DNA of 64,000 nucleotides, taken from assembly GCF_003854895.1 (NCBI RefSeq), contig NZ_CP033966.1:4216001-4280000 (forward strand), in the 5' to 3' direction. Under the pieces are notes generated by a model. The model was given only the letters and a program-made list of their open reading frames with translations. It did no database searches and was not told where the DNA came from. The DNA comes from Pigmentiphaga sp. H8 (GTDB lineage Bacteria > Pseudomonadota > Gammaproteobacteria > Burkholderiales > Burkholderiaceae_B). Made by a program: the position numbers and the translations under genes. This document shows positions 26,759-37,589 of the stretch, in pieces; the stretch's first letter is position 1; the number at the start of each line of letters is the position of its first letter.

Positions 26759-29062
26759 CTAGACCGCCAGGGCCGGCACCTCGAACGCCTCGACCCGCGG
26801 CGCCTCGCCTTCCCACTTGCGGATCTCCACCAGCGCCGACAGCGCGCTGGGCGCCTGCGCCAGGCGCGACGTGCCCGCGTCCAGGGTCAGCACATTGGGA
26901 TTGCCGTGGCGCTCCAGCGCCGCGTCCAGGGGGTCGAACCATGCGCCGGTGGACATGATGGCCACGCCGGGCATCACGCCGTCCTGCACGGACACGGCCG
27001 CGATGCAGGCGCCGCGATCGTTGTAGACCTTGACCAGGTCGCCGTCCTGGATTCCGCGCGCCGCCGCATCCCCGGCCGCCATCCGCACCCGTTCGCGCCC
27101 GTGCACCTTGTTGGCGGTGGACACGATGCCGGCGTCCAGCTGCGAGTGCAGCTTGTCGCCCGGCTGCGAGGTGACCAGGTGCAGCGGGAAGCGCGCGGCC
27201 AGGTCGGCGCCCAGCCATTCGGCCGGCGGCACCCAGGCCGGATGGGGCGGGCAGTCGTCGTAGCCGAAGCCGGCGATGCGCTCGGAATAGATCTCGATGC
27301 GGCCCGATGGCGTCTTGAGCGGGTGGGCGGCGGGGTCGCGGCGGAAGTCCTCGAACAGCACGAACTCGCGCGTCGGCTCGGGCAGTTCCAGGTAGCCGGC
27401 GCGCCAGAAGTCCTCGAAGCCGGGCGCGTCGAACCCCGACTCGCGCCATCCCGCGGCCATGCCGTCGTAGATGTGGCGTATCCACTGGAACTCGTCGCGG
27501 CCGCCGGTGAAGGCCTGCTCGTAGCCGCCCATGGCCGCCAGCTCGCGGTAGATGTCGAAGTCGTTGCGGCTTTGCGCATGCGGCGCCAGGGCCTGGTGCA
27601 TGGCCAGCACGAAGCGGTCGCGCGAGGAACCGCCGATGTCGTTGCGTTCGAGCGTGGTGGTGGCCGGCAGCACGATGTCGGCGCGGCGCGCAGTGGGCGT
27701 CCACCAGCTGTCGTGCACGACGATGGTCTGGGGCTTGTTCCAGGCGCGCACCAGGCGGTTCAGGTCCTGATGGTGATGGAAGGGATTGCCGCCCGCCCAG
27801 TAGATCATCTGGATGTCGGGATAGACGTCGCTGCGGCCGTTGAACTCGAAGGGCTCGCCCGGCTGCAGCAGCATGTCGGCGATGCGCGCCACGGGTATCG
27901 AACGCCCGATGGGGTTCGCGCCCGAGGACATCTCGGGCGAGGCGGCGGCCGGCCGTGGATTGCCGACGCCGTTCATGGAGCCGTGGCCGAAGGCGAAGCC
28001 GCCGCCGGGCAGGCCGATCTGGCCCAGAGCCGAAGCCAGCGCGATGGCCGCCCAATAGGGTTGCTCGCCGCGGTGCGCGCGCTGCAGGGACCAGGTGCAG
28101 GTCAGCATGGTGCGCGTGTCGGCGGCGCGTCGCGCCAGGGCGCGTATGTCGGCCGCCGGCACGCCGCACAGCTCTTGCGCCCATTCGGGGCTCTTGGCCT
28201 GGCCGTCGGTCTTGCCCAGGACGTAGTCGGCGAAACGGTCGAAGCCGGCGCAGTGGGTCTGCACGAAGTCGGCAGCATGCCGGTCCTCGGTCAGCAGCAC
28301 GTGGACCATGGCCAGCATCAGGGCCGCGTCCGTGTTCGGGCGGATGGGAATCCAGCGCGCGTCGATGCCTTCCGGCACGTCGCCCCGCGTGGGACTGACG
28401 ACCACGAACTCGACCCCCGCTTCCCGCGCGCGCGCCAGCCAGCGCGGCGCGGAATGCTCGCCGGCGCCGCCCGAGGTGATCTGGGTATTGCGCAGCGGTA
28501 TCCCGCCGAAGGCCACGAACAGCCGGGTGTGCGCGGCCACGCTGTTCCAGTCGGTGACGCGTCCGGTTACCGGCGAATAGGTGCCGATGACGTGCGGCAG
28601 CAGGAACTGCGCCGCGCCCCAGCTGTAGTTGCCGGCCTGGTTGACGCAGCCGCCGCCCGCGTTCAGGAAGCGGTGGGTTTGCGTGCGCGCATGGTGCAGG
28701 CGGCCGGCCGACGACCAGCCGTAGGAGCCGCCGAAGATCGAGGCATCGCCATGCGTGGCGCGCACCCGCGCCAGCTCGTCGGCCACCAGTTTCAGGGCCA
28801 CGTCCCATTCCACTTCCACGAAACGGTCGCTGCCGCGCGCTGCGCGGTCGGCCCGCTCGCGGTCGCGCAGCCAGCCTTCGCGCACGGCGGGACGGGCGAT
28901 GCGCAGGGGCGAGTGGACCATGCCGGGCATGGATTGCAGGATGGGCGACGGCGCAGGATCGAGCGCGAACGGCTCGCAGGCCTGCAGGCGGCCGTCGGCG
29001 ACGACCGCGGTGAAGGCGCCCCAGTGGGACAGGGACGGAAAGCGTTTGACGTCTACGGCCAT
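26759..29062 (-). CDS. bisC: Biotin/methionine-S-sulfoxide reductase, molybdopterin (DMSO reductase family)
   Basis: 767 aa; E. coli BisC is 777. Landmarks: HWGAF near the start, SYGW (Tyr114/Trp116, the active-site pair of DMSO reductases), and the molybdenum ligand Ser147 in NYSWGAAQ. Further matches are IYWAGGNPFHHHQDLNRL, DIVLPATTTLERNDIG and HPLKTPSGRIEI. Absence of an N-terminal iron-sulfur CxxC and of a Tat signal fits cytoplasmic BisC rather than TorA/DmsA. It would reduce biotin sulfoxide and free methionine-S-sulfoxide using bis-MGD. ATG 29060-29062 chosen; a TTG at 29083 would overlap the lrp stop. It follows the Lrp-type regulator by 17 bp, probably as one transcript. Confidence 0.93.
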   Translation of the reverse strand: MAVDVKRFPSLSHWGAFTAVVADGRLQACEPFALDPAPSPILQSMPGMVHSPLRIARPAVREGWLRDRERADRAARGSDRFVEVEWDVALKLVADELARVRATHGDASIFGGSYGWSSAGRLHHARTQTHRFLNAGGGCVNQAGNYSWGAAQFLLPHVIGTYSPVTGRVTDWNSVAAHTRLFVAFGGIPLRNTQITSGGAGEHSAPRWLARAREAGVEFVVVSPTRGDVPEGIDARWIPIRPNTDAALMLAMVHVLLTEDRHAADFVQTHCAGFDRFADYVLGKTDGQAKSPEWAQELCGVPAADIRALARRAADTRTMLTCTWSLQRAHRGEQPYWAAIALASALGQIGLPGGGFAFGHGSMNGVGNPRPAAASPEMSSGANPIGRSIPVARIADMLLQPGEPFEFNGRSDVYPDIQMIYWAGGNPFHHHQDLNRLVRAWNKPQTIVVHDSWWTPTARRADIVLPATTTLERNDIGGSSRDRFVLAMHQALAPHAQSRNDFDIYRELAAMGGYEQAFTGGRDEFQWIRHIYDGMAAGWRESGFDAPGFEDFWRAGYLELPEPTREFVLFEDFRRDPAAHPLKTPSGRIEIYSERIAGFGYDDCPPHPAWVPPAEWLGADLAARFPLHLVTSQPGDKLHSQLDAGIVSTANKVHGRERVRMAAGDAAARGIQDGDLVKVYNDRGACIAAVSVQDGVMPGVAIMSTGAWFDPLDAALERHGNPNVLTLDAGTSRLAQAPSALSALVEIRKWEGEAPRVEAFEVPALAV

Positions 29063-29079
29063 GGCGGTCTCGGCAGGGA

Positions 29080-29538
29080 TCAAGCGTAGTCCAACGGCAG
29101 CGCCGTCGTGTATTTCAGTTCTTCCATCGCGAAACTCGAGCTGACATCGAAGAGTTCCACGACCTGTATGAGTTTCTTGTACACCATGTCGAAGCCCTGG
29201 ATGTCAGGAACCACGACCTTGAGCAGGTAATCGATCTCGCCGCTCATCCGGTAGAACTCGACCACCTCGGGCATGTCGCGCACCCCGGCGGCGAATTTCT
29301 GCAGCCATTGCAGGTCGTGGTGGTTGGTCTTGACGGCCACGAACACGGTCACTCCCACGCCCAGCTTGCGGTTGTCGAGCAGGCACACCTGCTTGCGGAT
29401 CACGCCCTCCTGCGTCAGGCGCTGGATGCGTTTCCAGCACGCGGTGGGGGACAGGCTGACCCGCTCGGCGATCTCGTTGACCGAGAGCGTGGCGTCTTCC
29501 TGGAGGATAGAAAGAATATTGCTGTCTTTTTTATCCAT
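29080..29538 (-). CDS. Lrp/AsnC-family transcriptional regulator
   Basis: 152 aa. HTH (LSVNEIAERVSLSPTACWKRIQRL) then the RAM ligand domain with VFVAVKTNHHD, MSGEIDYLLKVVVPDI and the C-terminal strand. Such dimers/octamers sense amino acids. It is cotranscribed with bisC and divergent from metC, so a sulfur amino acid (methionine, its sulfoxide or cysteine) is an attractive ligand; this is inference. The stretch to metC contains an 18-bp inverted repeat and A/T-rich segments suited to Lrp binding. Confidence 0.93.
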   Translation of the reverse strand: MDKKDSNILSILQEDATLSVNEIAERVSLSPTACWKRIQRLTQEGVIRKQVCLLDNRKLGVGVTVFVAVKTNHHDLQWLQKFAAGVRDMPEVVEFYRMSGEIDYLLKVVVPDIQGFDMVYKKLIQVVELFDVSSSFAMEELKYTTALPLDYA

Positions 29539-29590
29539 GGGGAATCAATCACTATTCTAGAGACTACAGGATAAATAATTTTCCCATTTT

Positions 29591-29608
29591 TTGACAAACC
29601 GGTGTCAA
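29591..29608. promoter_or_regulatory. Inverted repeat between lrp and metC
   Basis: TTGACA-AACCGG-TGTCAA: perfect 6-bp arms, each arm also reading as a consensus -35 box on its strand. It is centred 62 bp from the Lrp start and 121 bp from the metC ATG, in an A/T-rich region. Likely an operator or overlapping divergent promoters. Confidence 0.5.
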
Positions 29609-29720
29609 TAAGGAAAAAAATTTAATCACCATCCCCCCTACACTTTCTCCATGCCCGGCCGTATCGCGGATGGGTCCGGCGCCACCGGCGCCGTCTGTGT
29701 ATTCGAGGACAACAGCAGCA

Positions 29721-30923
29721 ATGAAAGAAAAGACCAGGCTGGTTACCGCCGGCAGGCACCCCGAGCGTTTCGCCGGACTCGTGAACACCCCGATCTTCCG
29801 CGGGTCGACCATACTTCACGAGACCATGGCCGAATGGGAAGAAAAGAAGAAGCGGCGCGCCGCCGACGAGCCGGGCGCCACCACCTACGGCCGCTTCGGC
29901 ACGCCCACCCACCACGCGCTGGAAGAAGCCATCGCCGAACTGGAAGGCGGCTACCGCTCGCAGGTGTTCCCGTCGGGGCTGGCCGCCTGCGCCACCGCGC
30001 TGACCGCCCTGCTGGCCGCCGGCGACCACGTGCTGCTGACCGACAGCGCCTATTCGCCCACCCGCACCTTCCTGACCCGGGTGCTGGGCCGCTTCGGCGT
30101 GGAAGTCACCATCTACGACCCGACCTCGGGCGGCGGCATCGAAGCCAGCATGCGACCCAACACCCGGGTGGTCTACGTCGAATCGCCCGGGTCCGAGACC
30201 TTCGAGATGCAGGACATCCCCGCCATCGCGGCCGTAGCCCATCGCCACGGCGCCAAGGTGGTCATGGACAACACCTGGGGCACGCCGCTGTTCTTCAAGC
30301 CCTTCGAGCATGGCGTGGACGTCTCCATCCAGGCCGCGACCAAGTACATCGTCGGCCATTCCGACGCCATGCTGGGCATCGTCACCTGCACCGAGGAGAC
30401 CTGGCCGCTGATCAAGCGCACCACCCAGGACCTGGGCCAGACCGCCGGTCCCGACGACGTCTATCTCGCCTTGCGCGGCCTGCGTACCATGAACGTGCGC
30501 CTGCAGCAGCACTGGAAGTCGGGCGTCGAGGTGGCTTCGTGGCTGGAGACCCGGCCCGAGGTGGAGAAGGTGCTGCACCCCGCGCTGCCCAGCCATCCCG
30601 GCCACGCGCTGTGGAAACGCGATTTCCTGGGCGCCGCCGGACTGTTCGCGGTGGTGCTCAAGCCCGCCTCGCCGGCCGCGGTGGAAGCCTTCATCGACAG
30701 CCTGCAGCTGTTCGGCATCGGCGTGTCATGGGGCGGCTACGAAAGCCTGGTCATCCCCTTCAACCCGTCGGGCGACCGCGTCACCGCCAAGTGGCCGTAC
30801 ACCGGCCAGGCGCTGCGCCTGCACGTCGGCCTGGAGGATCCGGCCGACCTGATCGCCGACCTGGAAGGCGGCTTCGCCGCACTGGCCGAAATCGATTCGC
30901 CCCCCGTCGCGCGCCGCGCCTGA
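29721..30923 (+). CDS. metC: Cystathionine beta-lyase
   Basis: 400 aa. PLP-dependent Cys/Met metabolism family: YGRFGTPTHHALEEAIAELEGG, PSGLAACATALTALL (PLP phosphate loop), VYVESPGSETFEMQDI, the DNTWGTPLF Asp and the PLP Schiff-base Lys in IQAATKYIVGHSD. The GVSWGGYESLVIP substrate region (Trp) is more like MetC than gamma-lyase. It splits cystathionine to homocysteine, pyruvate and ammonia in methionine synthesis. ATG at 29721 is preferred over upstream codons in the leader. It pairs functionally with bisC and with metE near 64 kb. Confidence 0.9.
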   Translation: MKEKTRLVTAGRHPERFAGLVNTPIFRGSTILHETMAEWEEKKKRRAADEPGATTYGRFGTPTHHALEEAIAELEGGYRSQVFPSGLAACATALTALLAAGDHVLLTDSAYSPTRTFLTRVLGRFGVEVTIYDPTSGGGIEASMRPNTRVVYVESPGSETFEMQDIPAIAAVAHRHGAKVVMDNTWGTPLFFKPFEHGVDVSIQAATKYIVGHSDAMLGIVTCTEETWPLIKRTTQDLGQTAGPDDVYLALRGLRTMNVRLQQHWKSGVEVASWLETRPEVEKVLHPALPSHPGHALWKRDFLGAAGLFAVVLKPASPAAVEAFIDSLQLFGIGVSWGGYESLVIPFNPSGDRVTAKWPYTGQALRLHVGLEDPADLIADLEGGFAALAEIDSPPVARRA

Positions 30924-31005
30924 CCGGGAAACCCAGGTATCGCGCGGGGAACGAGGGTTTCCCCGCGGAGTATCATGTAACAGTTAATCAATCGGTGGAA
31001 TCGCC

Positions 31006-31941
31006 ATGGCTAAGATGAAAATCGAAGGGTCGTTCGTCGCCCTGATCACTCCTTTCAATCAAGACGGCAGCGTCGATTTCGAAGGCTTCCGCACCCTGCT
31101 CAAGTTCCATGAAGACAACGGTACCTCCGCCGTGCTGATCATGGGCTCGACGGGCGAGGTCTCGATGCTGTCGCAGCAGGAGCGCCAGCAGATCATTGCC
31201 GAGACGGCCAAGATGAAGAACGGCAAGATGAAGTTCTTCTACGGCTGCACCGGCAACAACACCGACACCACCATCGACTACCTGCGCTTCGCCCACGCCA
31301 ACGGCGCGGACGGCGCCATCCTGGCCGCGCCGGCCTATATCTGCGGCCCCGAGTCCGACATCGAGGACTACTTCCTGGAAGTGGCCGACGCCACCGACCT
31401 GCCGCTGGGCATCTACAACAACCCGCCGCGCGTGAAGACCGACCTGCACTGGGACAACCTGCTGCGCATCTTCAAGCACCCGAACTACGTCGTGCACAAG
31501 GAATCGACCACCCGCGTGGGCCAGGTCGCGCAAGTGCTGCGCGCCCGCCCCGACGTGGCCGTGATGTGCTGCGATTCGCCCAACCTGGGCCTGGTCGTCC
31601 CGACCATGAGCCTGGGCGGCCACGGCACCGCCAACATGACCGGCAACATCGCCCCGGCCGAGATCGCCACGATCTCCAAGCCCTGGAAGACGCCGGAAGT
31701 GTCCGAGAGCTTCCGCGACATGTACCTGCACATGCTGCCCATGCTGCACTTCTCGTACTCGGCCATCAACCCGGTGGCGATCAAGTCGCTGATGAAGGCC
31801 GTGGGCCTGCCCGCCGGCGACCTGCGCAAGCCGCTCAAGAGCCTGGCCCCCGAGGCGCTGCAAAAGGGCCTGCGCGTGGTGCGCGAGCTGGAACTGGACA
31901 AGAAATACGGCTGGAGCTCGCCCGAGCTGAAGTCGGCCTGA
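31006..31941 (+). CDS. DHDPS/NAL-family aldolase (second paralogue)
   Basis: 311 aa. Schiff-base lysine K165 (VVHKES) and catalytic Tyr Y137 (GIYNNPPRV). The binding loop is GSTGE (residues 47-51), closer to DapA's GTTGE than the paralogue at 9345, yet the C-terminal half ends with KKYGWSSPELKSA, unlike DapA. The absence of a diaminopimelate neighbourhood and the co-directional SDR, Bug and DadA-like genes indicate a catabolic keto-acid aldolase/dehydratase. It begins an apparent operon to 35209; spacing to the SDR gene is 16 bp. Confidence 0.88.
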   Translation: MAKMKIEGSFVALITPFNQDGSVDFEGFRTLLKFHEDNGTSAVLIMGSTGEVSMLSQQERQQIIAETAKMKNGKMKFFYGCTGNNTDTTIDYLRFAHANGADGAILAAPAYICGPESDIEDYFLEVADATDLPLGIYNNPPRVKTDLHWDNLLRIFKHPNYVVHKESTTRVGQVAQVLRARPDVAVMCCDSPNLGLVVPTMSLGGHGTANMTGNIAPAEIATISKPWKTPEVSESFRDMYLHMLPMLHFSYSAINPVAIKSLMKAVGLPAGDLRKPLKSLAPEALQKGLRVVRELELDKKYGWSSPELKSA

Positions 31942-31957
31942 CGGACGGACGCGACTC

Positions 31958-32737
31958 ATGGACCTCGGCATCCAAGGCAGGAGCGCGCTGGTATTCGGCG
32001 GCAGCCGCGGCATGGGGCGCGCCTGCGCGCTCCAGTTGTCGCAGGAAGGCGTGCTCGTGACCATCGCGGCGCGCACCCAGACCACGCTGGAGAAGGCGGC
32101 GGCGGAGATCACGGCGCAAACCGGCACGCCGGTGCGCTACGTGGTCGCCAACATCACGACCGAAGCGGGACGCGACGCGGCGCTGGCCGCCTGTCCCGCT
32201 CCCGACATCCTGGTCAATAATGCCGACGGCCCCGAGCCCGGCGATTTCCGCACATGGACGCTGGATGACTGGCACCAGGCGCTGGACTCGATGATGCTGG
32301 GCCCGATCGAGATGATCCGCCGCACGGTGGACGGCATGGTCGAACGCAAGTTCGGCCGCATCGTCAACATCGTGTCGCGCAGCGTGAAGACGCCGCAGAT
32401 CGAGCTGGGGCTGTCCAACGGCGCGCGCTCGGGCCTGGTGGGTTTCGTGGCGGGACTGGCGCGCCAGACGGTGCGCCACAACGTCACGATCAACAACCTG
32501 CTGCCGGGCGTGTTCGCCACCGACGCCCAGCGCCGCCACATCGAGGGCATGCTGGAGGACACCGGCAAGACCTTCGACCAGCTCTGGGAAGAACGCGGCA
32601 GCAACAACCCCGCCGGCCGCTACGGGCGCGCCGAGGAGCTGGGCGCGCTGTGCGCCTTCGTGTGCTCGGCGCACACGGGCTACATCACGGGCCAGAGCCT
32701 CTTGATCGACGGCGGCGGCTACCCGGGCACGTTCTGA
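31958..32737 (+). CDS. SDR-family protein with altered catalytic Tyr/Lys
   Basis: 259 aa, SDR fold. The cofactor motif GGSRGMGRA (for TGxxxGxG) and NNADG (for NNAGG) indicate NAD(P) binding, and Ser140 (NIVS) is retained. However, the catalytic Tyr and Lys expected 13 and 17 residues later fall at Ser153 and Arg157 (GLSNGARSGL). Normal reductase chemistry may therefore be lost, or a different acid/base used; a small set of FabG-like homologues shares the SNGAR form. The NAD-dependent role is unknown. It lies between the aldolase and a Bug receptor. Confidence 0.82.
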   Translation: MDLGIQGRSALVFGGSRGMGRACALQLSQEGVLVTIAARTQTTLEKAAAEITAQTGTPVRYVVANITTEAGRDAALAACPAPDILVNNADGPEPGDFRTWTLDDWHQALDSMMLGPIEMIRRTVDGMVERKFGRIVNIVSRSVKTPQIELGLSNGARSGLVGFVAGLARQTVRHNVTINNLLPGVFATDAQRRHIEGMLEDTGKTFDQLWEERGSNNPAGRYGRAEELGALCAFVCSAHTGYITGQSLLIDGGGYPGTF

Positions 32738-32867
32738 CGGAAACCCGGGCGCCGATCCGGGAACAAGAAGGAAAACAGGAGAACAACAAGGCGTCCGTGC
32801 CGTCCCGCTTGCGGAACGGCCCAGGACGCGCGGGCTGCGGCCCGCCCCGACAGGGGAAGCCGGAGCA

Positions 32868-32897
32868 TTTTCTAATAACCGCAAAATATATAGAAAA
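32868..32897. promoter_or_regulatory. A/T-rich inverted repeat upstream of Bug gene
   Basis: TTTTCTA (32868-32874) and TAGAAAA (32891-32897) are perfect 7-bp inverted arms separated by 16 bp, in a ~50-bp A/T-rich patch. The rest of the 195-bp gap (32738-32867) shows no gene. It probably marks an internal promoter/operator for the Bug-DadA pair. Confidence 0.4.
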
Positions 32898-32932
32898 CGG
32901 AGACAATTCTGTTTTTCGAATATGGGGAAATC

Positions 32933-33937
32933 ATGAACCACACGACCCGCCGCACTTTCCTGCGCACCACCCTGGCCGTTGCCGGCCTGGCCGGCGCCTC
33001 AGCCCTGACCAGTCCCGCCCATGCCCAGGGCGACTATCCGTCCCGTACGATCACCATCGTCGTCCCCCACGCCCCCGGAGGCGCGGTCGACAACACGGCC
33101 CGCCTGTTCGCCGACAAGCTCAAGGACGAGCTCAAGCAATCGATCGTCGTGGAGAACCGCGCCGGCGCCTCGGGCATGATCGGCGCCGCCTATGTCGCGC
33201 GCGCCGAGCCGGACGGCTACACGCTGTACTTCAACGCCTCCATCCACTCCATCAATCCGCTGCTGTACAAGAAGGACATCAAGTTCGACGCGGTCAAGGA
33301 CTTCGCCCCCGTCAGCATGCTGGCCCAGGGCGCGCTGATCTTCAGCGTCCACCCCCAGGTCCCGGCCCACAACGTCCAGGAATTCGTCTCCGTCCTGAAG
33401 GCCAACCCCACCAAGTACACGTTCGCGACCAGCGGCTTCGGCTCGGCCGGCCACCTGAGTTCCGCGCTGTTCCTGCATGACACCCACCTGACCGGCGACA
33501 TCCCCATCGTGCTGTACAAGGGCGCCGCGCCGGCGCTGCAGGATCTCGTGGGCGGCCAGGTGTCGGCCATGATGGACCCGATGCTGTCGTCGCTGCCGCA
33601 CGTGAAGGCGGGCAAGCTGCGCGCCCTGGCCGTGACCGGCCGCGAACGCAGCCCGCTGCTGCCCGACGTGCCCACCATGCGCGAAGCCGGCTTCAAGGAC
33701 TTCGAGTTCTACTCGTGGTATGGCCTGTGGGCGCCCGCCAAGGTGCCGGCCCCGGTCCTGAAGAAGCTGGACGCCGCCGCGGCCAAGATCATGGCCTCGA
33801 CCGAGATGAAGGCACGCCTGTCGTCGCTGGGCTTCGAATCGGCCTACAAGAACTCGGCCGACTTCGCCAAGTACATCGACTCGGAAATGGCGCGCTACCA
33901 GAAGATCATCGACGCGGCCAAGATCACGGTCGAATAA
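32933..33937 (+). CDS. Bug-family (TctC) periplasmic receptor, Tat-type signal
   Basis: 334 aa. The leader TRRTFLRTTLAVAGLAGASAL matches the twin-arginine consensus (S/T-R-R-x-F-L-K) with an A-H-A cleavage end (SPAHAQG). Ligand loops: IVVPHAPGGAVDNT, VVENRAGASGMIGA, VLYKGAAPALQDLVGGQ. It is immediately followed (12 bp) by a DadA-like amine oxidase, suggesting transport or sensing of an amino acid or imino acid. Confidence 0.92.
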   Translation: MNHTTRRTFLRTTLAVAGLAGASALTSPAHAQGDYPSRTITIVVPHAPGGAVDNTARLFADKLKDELKQSIVVENRAGASGMIGAAYVARAEPDGYTLYFNASIHSINPLLYKKDIKFDAVKDFAPVSMLAQGALIFSVHPQVPAHNVQEFVSVLKANPTKYTFATSGFGSAGHLSSALFLHDTHLTGDIPIVLYKGAAPALQDLVGGQVSAMMDPMLSSLPHVKAGKLRALAVTGRERSPLLPDVPTMREAGFKDFEFYSWYGLWAPAKVPAPVLKKLDAAAAKIMASTEMKARLSSLGFESAYKNSADFAKYIDSEMARYQKIIDAAKITVE

Positions 33938-33949
33938 GCGGCAAGGTTC

Positions 33950-35209
33950 ATGAAAGTCCTCGTGCTGGGCGCCGGCGTGGTCGGCGTCGCGACCGCCTAC
34001 TACCTGTGGAAGGACGGTCACGAAGTCACCGTGGTCGAACGCCAGCCCGGCCCCGGCCGGGAGACCAGCTACGGCAACGCGGGAGGATTGTGTCCGAGCT
34101 TCGCCGGCCCCTGGGCCGCGCCGGGCATGATCTCCAAGGTGCTGAAGCTGTCGGTCCAGCGCGATTCCCCCATCCGGTTCTCGCCGCTGCCCGAGCCCCG
34201 CAAGGTGGCCTGGGTGCTGCAATGGATGCGCAACTGCAATGCCGAGCGCTTCCGCGTCAACAAGCTGCGCATGCAGCGCGTGGCGCACTACAGCCTGCAA
34301 TGCCTGCGCGAGATCGCCAGCGGCGAGGACCTGCCGTCGTTCGACTTCCATGAAGGCGGCACGCTGCAGATCTTCCGCACGCCCGCCGAACTCGACCTGG
34401 GCCGCCTGTCGGCCAAGGCTCTCGAGGAATACGGCGTGCCCTGGCGCATCCTGGATGCCGCCGACATCAGCGCGCTGGAACCGGCCATGGCGCACAGCCG
34501 CGCCACGGTGGCGGGCGCCCTGCACATGCCCGCCGACGCCTCGGGCGACAGCTACAAGTTCTCGCAAGGGCTGGCCGCGTTCCTGCAACAGCGCGGCGTC
34601 GACTTCCGATACGGCGTGAACATCGACGCGCTGGAACGCCACGGCGACGCCATCGATGCCGTCCGCACGTCGCAGGGCCTGCTGCGCGCCGATGCCTACG
34701 TCGTCGCGCTGGGCAGCCACGCGCCGTTCCTGGTGCGGCCGCTGGGCCTGAACCTGCCGGTCTATCCGCTCAAGGGCTATTCCATCACCGTACCCGTGTC
34801 CGACCCCGACGCGGTCCCGCGCATGGCGGTCATGGATGAGCACAACAAGATCATGATCTCGCGCCTGGGCAACCGCATACGCGCCGCCGGCATGGCCGAG
34901 CTGACCGGATACGGACTGGGCCTGAACCCGGCACGCAGGAAGCTGCTGATCGACGTCGTGGGCGAACTGTTCCCGCGGGGACTGGACTGGGACCAGGTGG
35001 AATTCTGGGCCGGCCTGCGGCCCATGACGCCGGACGGCCCGCCCATCCTGGGCCGCACGCGCTGGAACAACCTGTTCCTGAACAGCGGCCACGGCTCGAA
35101 CGGATGGACGCAATCCTGCGGCACCTCGCGCATCGTGGCGGACATCGTGGCCGGCCGGCAGCCCGCCATCGACCTGGATGGATTGACGGCGGAACGCTTC
35201 CACGCCTGA
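33950..35209 (+). CDS. DadA-like FAD-dependent D-amino acid dehydrogenase/oxidase
   Basis: 419 aa. The FAD dinucleotide motif is GAGVVGVATAYYL; TSYGNAGGLCPSFAGPWAAPG is diagnostic of the DadA small subunit, as is the GLRPMTPDGPPILGRT C-terminal DAO signature near SGHGSNGWTQSCGT. It oxidises D-amino acids to 2-oxo acids and ammonia, feeding electrons to quinones. Combined with the two-enzyme aldolase/SDR unit, it could release 2-oxo acids for further cleavage. The exact substrate cannot be read from sequence. Confidence 0.9.
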   Translation: MKVLVLGAGVVGVATAYYLWKDGHEVTVVERQPGPGRETSYGNAGGLCPSFAGPWAAPGMISKVLKLSVQRDSPIRFSPLPEPRKVAWVLQWMRNCNAERFRVNKLRMQRVAHYSLQCLREIASGEDLPSFDFHEGGTLQIFRTPAELDLGRLSAKALEEYGVPWRILDAADISALEPAMAHSRATVAGALHMPADASGDSYKFSQGLAAFLQQRGVDFRYGVNIDALERHGDAIDAVRTSQGLLRADAYVVALGSHAPFLVRPLGLNLPVYPLKGYSITVPVSDPDAVPRMAVMDEHNKIMISRLGNRIRAAGMAELTGYGLGLNPARRKLLIDVVGELFPRGLDWDQVEFWAGLRPMTPDGPPILGRTRWNNLFLNSGHGSNGWTQSCGTSRIVADIVAGRQPAIDLDGLTAERFHA

Positions 35210-35305
35210 AGCCTTCGGTCCGCTTACTTCTTTTACCTCGCGTAGGACACTTGGGCGAGCGCTTTTGTTGCATGCTATGACCCGGCTCGTAGCGGAAGCA
35301 GCAGC

Positions 35306-37480
<2,175 letters not shown>

Positions 37481-37527
37481 TCCAATTGGTTCTCGCCTGA
37501 CACCGATGATTCCCAGTCCGGGGGGAA

Positions 37528-37543
37528 GCCGGTACAATCCGGC
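37528..37543 (+). promoter_or_regulatory. TACAAT -10 box inside a palindrome before the histidine kinase
   Basis: GCCGG-TACAAT-CCGGC: a perfect 5-bp inverted repeat enclosing a good -10 hexamer, 52 bp before the kinase ATG. The -35 region is weak. The dyad may be an operator that occludes the -10. Confidence 0.35.
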
Positions 37544-37589
37544 GCGGCTGCCACAAGTAACCCTTTATTTCAATTGATACCAAGCTCCA

